This document shows positions 43,627-53,054 of a stretch of DNA of 64,000 nucleotides, piece after piece (the stretch's first letter is position 1; each line of letters begins with the position of its first letter). This DNA is from Cercis canadensis. Lineage: Eukaryota > Streptophyta > Magnoliopsida > Fabales > Fabaceae. Under the pieces are notes generated by a model. That model had not been told where the DNA came from. It made no database searches and saw nothing but the letters and a program-made list of their open reading frames with translations. The stretch covers positions 1-64,000 of the forward strand of contig QAOA01006978.1 of assembly GCA_003255065.1 (NCBI GenBank). Reading direction: 5' to 3'. The position numbers and the translations under genes are program-made.

Positions 43627-44921
43627 TGATGAGACGTTATTTTACACTATTTGTTTCCCTTATACTTAGTCTTTTAGTGTGTGTTTCTAGTGATTTTTAT
43701 GGCCCTTAGACATGTTTTGTAGATTTGGACTTGTTGGTGCTTATAGATTTTAATTGCATAATTGTTGAATTCTGGCACTGCTTACGTTTTTCACCATATC
43801 TTGGGCTACATATGTCCGATTGATGTGATTCCAGTTTCGTTGGAAATCTGACAAAAATTATACATTTCATATGCAGAGGCCAGAAGTTGATTCTTGCGTC
43901 TGGACAACTGAAATTTGCGTGCAAGCAGTCCAGATTTTCTACATCCGCCCAACATTGACTGATTCCTTTCCTTAGGCCTGCCTATTGGACCAGAGCATGT
44001 TTATTTGGCCCAACATCTGCTTATTAGGCTAACACACATGACACTAGGGCTTGATCATGTTTTTACCTTTAAAGTTTTAGGAAATTAGGTTTATTTTGTA
44101 ATTAGGAAACTATTAGGAAACCTAGAGGAGGCAGCCAGCTACTATTTATTCTCAAGTTGTTGAGGAAAATATGATACAAAAATTACCTTGAGTAGCTGCT
44201 GCCTCCTGTTTCTGAGTTCGAGTTTTTAGACTTTTGCGTTGTGTTTAAGCCTTTCATGGAGGGCTAAGTTCGTTTGTAATCAATTCAAGAGGAGCCAAAC
44301 TTAATAATCCAGAGTTCCTGTGCTTCAACCGGGTTTGATTTAATTTAATTTGAATTATTGTTTTTTCTCTTCTTCATGTGATTGAATGGTACTTTGATTG
44401 CATGCTAGTATGAATTTAAATCAGTTGATTAGATTCATAACAATAATCAGATTGATAATCATACTTTAAAGGTTTTTAATATATGGTTAACTTGGACAAT
44501 TCAGTTATTAAATTAATCTGGACTTAGTAATATAAAGCGGTTGTCTAGATTCTTAGTTCCAAGATTAATTGAATCCTTATTGGTAATCAGTAGGAATTCT
44601 AAGTGTTACTATTAGGGATTCTAGGTAACATTTAACCAAGAATTAAATCAGATCTAGATAATCTTAGTGAACAATGATGGATTAAGGTTTGGTTGTCTGC
44701 TTGAGTTGATTACGTTTTCTCTTGTTAGATTACATCTTGTTTACTGCTTTCTGAATTCTGATTATTCTGCATTTAACAACAAAACCCCCTTATTCTGTTC
44801 TTGCTTAAGTCCTACTAGATTAGTTGTTCTGGTGAATCCTTGGGAGATGACACTGGTTGCATCCTATACTACAATTTAGTTGCAATTAGTATTGTAATTT
44901 TGTACGATTCGGCACCCGTCA
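43627..44921 (+). repeat. Solo LTR (family H, Athila-like) with perfect target duplication
   Basis: TGATGAGACG to GGCACCCGTCA, 1,295 bp, flanked by CAAGG at 43622-43626 and 44922-44926. The empty site is visible in the related LTR fragment near 47470 (CACTTGCAAGGCACATGC). The 3' half has the AACAAAACCCCCTT and TCCTTGGGAGATGACACTGG architecture of Athila-type LTRs like family A, but the sequence is distinct. No internal region remains. Confidence 0.93.
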
Positions 44922-45470
44922 CAAGGCACATGCAACATCATTTCTCTTGATATTTTTGCAAAAACCCTAATGAAACCCTTCTCCCTTAGCTTGGCCAAAA
45001 ATCACCTCCAAAATTCGTTCAAAGTTACCTTTTTTTTTATTAAAATAAAAACCTAATGGACCAATTGGGCCAAATTAGGTCAAAGTGAGCCCAAAGGGCT
45101 CAACCTTGGACCTAAGTTAGTCCAATTTGACCCAAAAAAAACCTCAAACATTAAATAGTCTAGTAATCATTTTTCATTTATTTGGACAAAAACATTTGGA
45201 AAACAAAAATTGAATTGACCCCAAGGCTCCTAAACTAAGGTTTTAGCAAAACAGGCCAAGCCCAAAACATGGATTTTGACCCAAAATCACTAAAAACCTA
45301 GAAAATTATAATTTTTCTGTCCAAACAAAGTATTTGGAGAAAACTAAACAGGCCAATAGGCCCTAAACTCAAATTTAAATAGGCCTGAGGGCCTCCTAAC
45401 TTGGGTTAAAATGAAGTGGACCAATGCCCAAAGACCATAACTTTGATACAAAAGCTAAAAGAGGTCTTAA

Positions 45471-45651
45471 AGACCTTAAAATCATATTTTCCACTTAAAA
45501 AAATTTCAAATAATTTTTTTTTTGAAAAACGTGTGACACCTCCAGACAAAATACAGTGTCNAGACCTTAAAATCATATTTCCCACTTAAAAAAATTTCAA
45601 ATAATTTTTTTTTTGAAAAACGTGTGACACCTCCAGACAAAATACAGTGTC
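45471..45651. other. Single-N junction at 45561 flanked by 90-bp copies
   Basis: 45471-45560 is repeated as 45562-45651 with one transition. The second copy continues into the true LTR end TCTACA. Likely assembly artefact. Confidence 0.85.
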
Positions 45652-45655
45652 TACA

Positions 45656-46919
45656 GTTGCCCCTATTTACATGTTTGCTTGTAGAAGGGCATGATAGGCT
45701 ATCGCTTATCATGATCTTCATATAAGAAACATGTAAAGATAAAATATTAGTGTTTTGTCCTGGGGACTATAAAAATCTCAAGTAAAGGTCCATCAAAATA
45801 GTTGAAATCATAAAAGGACATGAATCATAAGTAGCCAAAAATCATGAATCTTACCTGGCAAAAGTGTAAATTAGCTGAAATGTAAATCTCATATGGCTAA
45901 AATATAAATTGATTGAAAAGTAAATCTCATATGACTGAAATATAAATTGATTGAAAAGTAAATCTCATATGGTAGAAAATGTAAATCTCATATGGCAGAA
46001 ATGTAAATCTCATATGTTAGAAAATATAAATCTCATGTGGTAGAAATGGAAATCTTATATGGCAGAAAATGTAAATTTGCAAGAAATTGTATTGGCATGA
46101 AAATGTAAATTGGCAGAAAAATGTATTGTCATGAAATTGTAAATTGACAGAAAAATATATTGGCAAAAAATTATAAATTGATACGAAATTGTATTGACAT
46201 GAAATTGTATTAGTAGGAAATTTAAAACCAGGCTTCATGCTTGGGGATTAGCAGAAAATTAAAACTAGGATTTGAGCTTGAGAATTGGCAGAAAATGTAA
46301 ATTGGCATAAAAATGTATTGGCACAAAATTGTATTGACAAGAAATGGTATTGGCAGAAAATTATAAATTGGCTAGAAATTGTGTTGGTAAGAAATGTAAA
46401 TTGGCAAAAAAATAAAAACCATGGTGCATGATATGCAAGAAAATGATGTGAATGACGAATGCCTGAAATGATAATAAGATAGCGGGTCAAGGCCTAAAAT
46501 GCTGTGACAAGTAAAACAGTGTGTTATAGTCCAAAATTGCAAGGAAATCAAAATGGTAGGTCAAAGCCCATGCTTAAATTAAAGACACTGAATTTCAAAA
46601 GTGCAAGTTGCTTTGTTTAATCAAATTTTGCCCCAGTTTAGGTCAAGTTCAAAGGATTACTTTCTGCATGGATTTAATCCTTCGCAAAGATCATAGTACT
46701 ACTTTAAGCGAGTTCTTCAATTGTTAATGTTTGTCATGTCAATTAAGTATGAGCCACTCTTATTTTATTTGAAAATTTAATGCAATGAATCATGCATTCA
46801 AGAAGTGACAAAGTGGTGAAGAAATGATTGAGATGAAACAAGACTTATGCCCCTTGATTTTATGCAAATGAACTTGTTAAGAACAAAGTTATGCAAGAAA
46901 TGAATTTTGGACAACCAAA
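45656..46919 (-). mobile_element. 3' internal scrap of another long-LTR gypsy element
   Basis: On the minus strand ATGTAAATAGGGGCAAC directly precedes the LTR start at 45655, the expected polypurine tract. Upstream is a short-unit tandem repeat (45870-46430) and then sequence with no recognisable pol. It therefore looks like the 3' end of a second element fused to the G LTR. Confidence 0.5.
45870..46430 (-). repeat. Short-unit degenerate tandem repeat
   Basis: About twenty units of roughly 22-25 bp of the form GAAATGTAAATCTCATATGGCA, grading into GAAATTGTAAATTGGCAGAAAATGTATTGGCAT. It occupies the same position (between internal region and polypurine tract) as the 67-bp array of element D. 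Confidence 0.75.
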
Positions 46920-48000
46920 ATTTGCCAACTTGAGAGCTCTTTAACTCTCAAGAACACTCAATTTTTCTCTCAATTTTCCTCTCTTTAATTTTTTTTTAAA
47001 ATCTTATCTCTTCCCTTTTGTTTTCACCTTGAGAGCATATTGCGATGATGTCTCCTCTTTTCTTTTCTTTTTTCTCTTAAGCAATCAGCCCTTTCAACTT
47101 GAAAAGCAAGTTAAGGGTAGAATGATCCTTTCCTACCTCTTTTGCACCTTCCTCCTACTTTTCTATAGCCTTGCCATGAGAAAAATCTAATAATTCTTTC
47201 CCAAAATGTCTTAACCGAATTGCACACTTCAGCTCCTCCAATTTGTATTTTTATTTCATTTAAAAATAAGGTTAATAATCTCTCATTAGCAATTTTCTCA
47301 AAATTGACTTGCACAAGCAACTTCCCTGAAACTTCCTTGAGGCTAGATTTTTTTACTTATGCTTGGAAATATTCCTTAGACCCTATCTAACCTCCTTTCA
47401 AATTTTTAACCATATCAATCCCATTTTTGCTGAAATAAAACAAGAAACCCTAAAATGGGCTTCTTGGCACTTGCAAGGCACATGCAACATCCCTTCTTTT
47501 GATATTTTGCCAAAACCCTAATAAAATCTTCTTCCTTAGATTGGCCAAAAATCACCTCCAAAATTCTTACAAAGTTATTTTTTTTTATTAAAATAAAAAT
47601 CATAAAAACCTAATAGACCAATTGAGCCAAATTAGGTCTAAGTGAGCCCAAAGGGCTCAACCTTAGACCTAGGTTGGTCCCATTAGACCCAAATAAAGCC
47701 TCAAACATATTAAATAGTCCAGTAACCATTTTTCATTTATTTGGACTAAAATATTTGGAAAAAAAAAATTAAGTGGGTCCAAAAGCTCCTAAACTAGGAA
47801 ATTAGCAAAATGAGCCAAGCCAAAAATATGGATTTTGACCCAAAATCACTAAAATCCTAGAAAATTATAATCTTTATGTCCAAACAAAGTATTTGAAGAA
47901 AATTAAATGGGCCAAGAGGCCACAAACTCAAATTTAAAGAAAACGGGCCAAAGAGACTACTAACTTGGGTCTAAATGGAAAAATCTTGACCACCCAATGC
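46920..48000 (-). repeat. Fragment of family-G LTR
   Basis: Closely parallels 43120-43626 plus 44922-45430, including CTTGAGAGCATATTG, AATCAGCCCTTTCAACTTG and the GGGCTCAACCTTAGACC tract. It shows the uninterrupted CTTGCAAGGCACATGC site. Both LTR ends are missing. Confidence 0.75.
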
Positions 48001-48037
48001 TTTTGTGATGATGGCTAAGGTAATGCTAGAACAGGGA

Positions 48038-48105
48038 TGTAGACACAATATTTTATCTGGGGATGCTACATATTTTTCAAAAAAATATTTTTTGAGAGTG
48101 TAGTT
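48038..48105 (+). repeat. Short forward fragment of a family-G LTR start
   Basis: TGTAGACACAATATTTTATCTGGGG resembles the start TGTAGACACCGTATTTTGTCC at 63294 but is in the opposite orientation to the fragment just before it. Confidence 0.45.
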
Positions 48106-48960
48106 TGCTCCTAGAGAGGGGGGTGACTAGGAGATAAAAACAAAAATTATGCAGAATTACAGATTGAAGCAATTTCTGGAATAACCAATTTACCATCAAA
48201 ACTCAATTCAGAGCTGCTTATTATAAAACCCAGAAATAAATTAACAAAGATTAACCAGAATATGAATACTCAGAATATGAACTAGATAGTCATTTAGATC
48301 GAAAAGATAAATTCTTGCATATATGAATATAACAATTTATAAGGCAAAAAACAGTAAGCTTAACAAGATCAGAACAACAGAGCTAGATATGCATCAGATT
48401 TAAAGACATATAGCAACTAAATAAAAGAGAGAATGGTATAGAGATTTAGCGCATAATTTTTATAGTGGTTCGGCCAAAAACAGAGCCTACGTCCACTCTC
48501 CCAATGCTGGGGTTCTACTATCAAGGTTATTTGTCCAAGCTTCGTTTACAACACTAGTTTTAACAACAAGCTTAACTAGAAAACTTCTCTCCATAGTTTC
48601 TTTATAGAGCTCACTAGAAACTCTCTCCTTTTGTCAAACAAAGACAGAAGTCACTCTCCAAATTTTCTAATGAAATCTGTTACAAATTCTCAGATTTGTA
48701 TGGCAGCCATTGATATACAACTCTCACAAAGATTTTACACACAAGTAGTATAGAGTTGATAGAAGAGACAAATAACTAGCTTCGCACACAAAACTTTTTC
48801 TTTAATTGATTCAATGGATTCTCTTCTCTTCTTTCCAAACCTTGGGTCTTCAAATTTTATAGTAGAAAGTTGAAGATGACCGTTCTTGATGGGTTGGGCT
48901 TCTACTTACTTGATTTGAGATCTTGATGACTTGATTTAAGATCATATATTTGATTGAGAA
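48106..48960 (+). repeat. Unclassified retrotransposon-like repeat, possible LTR
   Basis: CCTAGAGAGGGGGG followed by TGACTAGGAG at 48124 looks like a polypurine tract and LTR start. GTGGTTCGGCC...CCTACGTCCACTC near 48475-48500 is a phrase I associate with dispersed plant retroelement repeats. No coding sequence or matching partner in the window, so the class is uncertain. Confidence 0.35.
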
Positions 48961-49215
48961 ATAATGAGTAAACCTACATTTTGGTCCTCAAAAGATTTGA
49001 GATTAGACAAAATGGTCCCTGAAAGATATAAAACAACAAATTGGTCTTCCAAAGATGCGACATCAATAACAAAATGGTCCTCCGTTAGTGTGGTCTGTTA
49101 ACAGGTGACAGAAGTACTAACGTGTCACCGTTAACTGCTTGTGTTGCACGTTAGGGACTGAAATGACATTTTAAATTGCCATGTGGGCTGCTGATGTGGA
49201 TTAATAAGAGAAAAA
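48961..49215. repeat. Dispersed repeat of the TTTGGTCCCT type
   Basis: Three loose copies of an AAATTGGTCCTCCAAAGAT-like phrase (48980-49085) precede TCCGTTAGTGTGGTCTGTTAAC and CACGTTAGGGACTGAAATGACATTTT. This pattern is common at plant non-coding dispersed repeats. No transposase and no clear inverted ends. Confidence 0.35.
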
Positions 49216-50019
49216 AAAATTGGGCACACTTCATGGTGCTTGGCCAAGCGGTTTCGTTTCAAACACCATCTGATTTGGTAAAGGCTCTTCTTCCTCCCTT
49301 ACTCTATATTTGTAATGTCATGGAGGACATTACTATGTAGAACCCATCAATTCGAAAGCATAAAGTTTTACCCTATTTGCCCGTGGATTGACGCCCTGAT
49401 TCTGAGACGAGCATATTTGTGGCTCGCATTTATGGGTTTAGAACATCTTTTAAGTATGGCAAGACAAAACATTTTGAAATGGCTCAATATATCTAGTATC
49501 ACAAGTAGAAAATAATACTTTCTAGTGATCCATATACCTCATTTAAAACTCCTCAGATTTGGTAAATTTTTTACTGAATGTAGAAACTTCAACCAAGAGA
49601 ATCATCAAACAAGAGAAACAAAAGATGCAAGATATAAGGTTATTTGAGGCAGAAAGGTTTATTTGTTGGACATTGTGTGATATAGTTTATGAAATAAGCC
49701 TTCTCTAGAGTGGAGGTCAAAGATACCCCAAATACCAAAAGTCAAGATTATGCTGAGAGATATACGATCATGATAAGATAACAATAAAAGGAAACATAAA
49801 TTTTCTAAAAGTAATAAGTTTGTCAATCTATGAGTCATATCTTAATAATTCATGGCCAAAAAAAATGTCTGCAAAATTTAGAATGCTAGTCCAAAGTTGG
49901 TTCCATCTTTAGAAAGCAGAATTTGTGTCAATGAGCACCATAAGGGCCTAAAATTTCTTATCAATATTCATAAATTACAAAACTCCTGATATTTTTGAGG
50001 TTAAGCCAAGGACTTGAAT
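49216..50019. other. Unassigned AT-rich sequence left of element E
   Basis: No gene, RNA or repeat recognised. The 66-codon ORF at 49315-49515 has no recognisable motif and lacks supporting signals. Confidence 0.4.
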
Positions 50020-50069
50020 GACTCTGATGGGGATCAAGGAAGCCTCAATTTTAAAGACCTAATGATAAC

Positions 50070-50124
50070 CAAGATCAAGGAGGGGTTTGCTGGATTNCAA
50101 GATCAAGGAGGAGTTTGCTGGATT
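50070..50124. other. Single-N junction at 50097 flanked by 27-bp copies
   Basis: CAAGATCAAGGAGG(G/A)GTTTGCTGGATT occurs on both sides of the N. The 3' LTR has one copy at the same place, showing the extra copy is not part of the element. Confidence 0.88.
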
Positions 50125-50639
50125 GCTAGTGCAACAAGCTTGCAAGGAAGAAGGCATGACTTTGGAGGACACCACGAGAAGTGGATCACTTGTGTTTTTG
50201 CTCAGAATGAAGCACACGGCCGTGTCCTGGCCGTGTCGCAGCAACAGAGGTGACTTAGTTACTGGAGGTCGAACACGGGCAGGATGAGGATCAAACACAG
50301 GCGTGTCGAGGCCGTGTCAAGTCACCCGAGACCTGCTCGTCTCAGGAAGTGGAACACGGGCATGACCATTGTAGAACACGACCGTGTCCCTGGCCATGTC
50401 ACGCTAGTTAGGTCTCCTAGTTTTACTTTCTTTTGGGGGTTTTTTTTGTAATAAGCTTTGTTGAACTTTCCTTTTTTTATTTAAGGAGCTGAGGCCTTTG
50501 TCCTTGAAAAATTCAACCAATTAAGACTTTGATAATAGAATTGAGAGTTTTCTCTCTTGTTCTCTCCATGGAGAGCTCAAGCCATCTAGGTGGATTCCTA
50601 GCATGGTGTATCTTAACCTTATCACTCTCCCCCTTCCCC

Positions 50640-50992
50640 AATCTAAAGTGTGGCGGTTTATTCATTTCTTCACCTTGAACAAGTTGATTGTTGATTAAAC
50701 GGATTATGGAGGGTTAGTTAAGCTTTGCTGAAACTAGGTTGCCTAATTTGATAATCAAAGGTCTTCACCTAATTCCATTCATCTTTTCTTGATTTTCTAT
50801 TACTCGACCTTACTTNAATCTAAAGTGTGTCGGTTTATTCATTTCTTCACCTTGAACAAGTTGATTGTTGATTAAACGGATTATGGAGGGTTAGTTAAGC
50901 TTTGCTGAAACTAGGTTGCCTAATTTGATAATCAAAGGTCTTCACCTAATTCCATTCATCTTTTCTTGATTTTCTATTACTCGACCTTACTT
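50640..50992. other. Single-N junction at 50816 flanked by 176-bp copies
   Basis: 50640-50815 is repeated as 50817-50992 with one change. The 3' LTR (56533 onward) has a single copy. Confidence 0.9.
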
Positions 50993-51052
50993 GGGATCCT
51001 TGGCTAATTTGGATTGGATTTGGCTTGATTCTTCAAGTGGATCCTTATCAAT

Positions 51053-51064
51053 TGGTATTAGAGT
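51053..51064 (+). promoter_or_regulatory. Primer-binding site of element E, tRNA-Met-like
   Basis: TGGTATTAGAG followed by TTTTGGCTCC matches the primer site of element C with C-to-T changes, so pairing to initiator tRNA-Met would be slightly weakened. Confidence 0.8.
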
Positions 51065-52748
51065 TTTGGCTCCAAGAAAGGTTGGCATCTATCTTAAATT
51101 TTGTTGTTAATCCTTGTTTTCATCTCTAAGAACAATTTTGGAAAAATTCCAAAAAAATCCGTATTGTTCATGGACGTATTGTTCATGCGAATTTGTATGA
51201 TCCAAGTTTTATTTGGGCTTGTTTGATGTTGTTCTAACCATTTTGAAGCATCTCCAAGTGATTCTATTTGAATTGAAAATTTCTGGGCAGATTTATAATT
51301 TTCTGGGTTTCTATTCTGTTTTAGCTTGCTGCCCTTCTTGTTCATCTTCTATTTCTTAAGTTCTTGTTATCCAGCTATAGAAATTGTTTGGATGATGAAT
51401 GGACCATCTTAGCTTGGTTTATGCATGATTTATTTGGCTGGATTCTTGCTACTCTATTTCAGTTTCATGGTTGAATTAGTTGATGGATTTCTTGATTCTT
51501 AATTTGAGTTAGCTGAATGAGCATTACTTTGTTTTTAATTGATTCCATGATAGAGATCTGTTAAAAGCTTGTTGTATGCTCTTGAGCTTGGCTTAGATGA
51601 ATGAATCCTTCATGAACTTCCATGGATGAATGCTTCCAAAATCTGAGTAGTTATTCTTTTCAGTTATTTCCCCATTGTGTCCTTGCTAACTGCCACTATG
51701 GCCTAGTTTGGCATTTTCCATTTCAGTTATTTTTGGATTATCTATTAATTCTTATTCTGTCCTAATGGAAACTCTAAGGAAAGTCTTAAGATGCTTTGGA
51801 ATACTCCTTAAAGTGTGGCTAAATTCTTAATCTTGGGGTATTAGCATTTTCTTAGCTTGATCTATAATTCTAGTTAGCTATAATTCTATTTTGGCATTTG
51901 CTGCATTTAAAAAAAAAATCTGGGTAAAGATGGATGAACATTCAAAATTTTCTTGAGTAATTTCCAAAAAAAAAAAAAAATCGTGCGAAAAAAAAAAAAA
52001 CTGTGCCAAAAGCATTCAATGCAATGCTAAAGAACATTCTAGGCAAAAGTTAGGGAAAAGAAGCTCAATTGAGTTAAAGGTTCTACAAGAGACAAGCCAT
52101 AATGGAAAGAGATGTGCAAATGGTCAAATGGACTAAGCTAGAGCATGCTAGAATTTGCCAAATTGACTAAGTTTAGGTAAAACGCTAGCTGCCCTGTTTT
52201 TGGCCACCAAGGTGTATTTCTTAGTAAATTGGCTTATTTTCCAAAGTGGTTTGAAATTGGGACTTTGTCCTTCATACTTTGTTCTTATTCTAACTTGTGC
52301 TTGAGCTGATAATTCCATTGGTTGGCTGAGTTAGTTATTTTAAAATTCTTTGTTCCAAATTCTGTTTTGTTTATTCTCTCTTAGTTCCTATTTGTTCTAG
52401 CTATGATCTCCTTGTTGACTGCTACTCTTATTTGATTAACTTGAGCATGCCACACTACTTGTGCATTATTGTTCTTCTTGCATAAGCTATCATTTTTGGG
52501 TGATTGATTTGGTTTGGAACACTTGTGTTAGTGGCTGCCCAGCTGTGCCTTTGCTCCCTGTTGAGAGTTCTAAGAGGGCATTGAGTGGTAAAAGGCAAGA
52601 GGGAGTAAGATTATTCTTGATAAAAGCCATTAAGAGTGTCATACATGAGTGTCAAGAGTGATATACTTAAGAGTGCAAACACGTGAGTAGAGAGAGGTGA
52701 GGACTTCAATTTTTCTACTAACGTTTTGTGCAGGTTAATCACTACAAC
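51065..52748 (+). other. Untranslated leader of element E
   Basis: About 1.7 kb, AT-rich with A-runs near 51910-52005. No coding sequence supported. The final 100 bp (GAGTG-rich, CACGTGAGTAGAGAGAGGTGAGG) resemble the end of the leader of element C just before its gag ATG. Confidence 0.6.
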
Positions 52749-53054
52749 ATGGAGAACCAAGATGAGCCAATTGACCCCCAATTACACATGCGAGCTACAC
52801 AACAACAGATTGCATGCATGAATATCATGTTTGAGGCTATGAATGACCGAATGGAGAGGTTGGAAAATAGACAGCCAAGAAAGCCAATTCCCAATCATTT
52901 TGAAAGAAAAGAAATGAGGGAAAGCAAAGTAAATGATGATTATGGCTCCACTAAAAAGAACATTCCTTCCTTCCAAGGAAAGGATTATCAAGGAGTTTTA
53001 TTTAAAATGGCAAAAGAAAATAAAGACTCTTGGAAGGAGCATAGAAAAGGTTGA
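52749..53054 (+). pseudogene. Element E gag N-terminal frame
   Basis: ATG at 52749 in context CAACATGG: MENQDEPIDPQLHMRATQQQ, then MERLENRQPRKPI and STKKNIPSFQGK. This parallels element C ([31 protein letters not shown]). After FQGK the similarity moves to the next frame (KEFYLKWQKKI opposite [11 protein letters not shown] in C). A one-base frameshift near 52985 therefore separates this piece from the long frame below. No CCHC knuckle remains. Confidence 0.8.

Larger units (their letters stand above)
41277..45655 (-). repeat. Long LTR (family G), minus strand, with nested solo LTR
   Basis: Plus-strand start TGTCACAATGTACCC and end CAGTGTCTACA; homologous to the solo LTR 23225-26388 over several tracts. 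Excluding the nested insertion (43627-44926) and the N artefact at 45561, about 3.0 kb remains. Left flank is element D coding sequence; right flank is a polypurine-like tract of another element. No target duplication is seen (TCCAT and GTTGC), so it is a recombinant junction rather than a clean solo LTR. No gene supported; ORFs at 43159-43503 are low-complexity. Confidence 0.72.
50025..51050 (+). repeat. 5' LTR of element E
   Basis: TGATGGGGATCAAGG to TCCTTATCA. An exact ACACGGCCGTGT lies at 50214, with several imperfect copies to 50400. Includes artefactual repeats around N at 50097 (27 bp) and 50816 (176 bp). Polyadenylation and promoter boxes are not obvious; TTTATTTAAGG lies near 50477. 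Confidence 0.92.

Noticed and set aside
50014..50298. Three overlapping ORFs containing X
   Set aside because: Produced by the N at 50097 within the 5' LTR of element E; the 3' LTR shows no conserved coding potential there.
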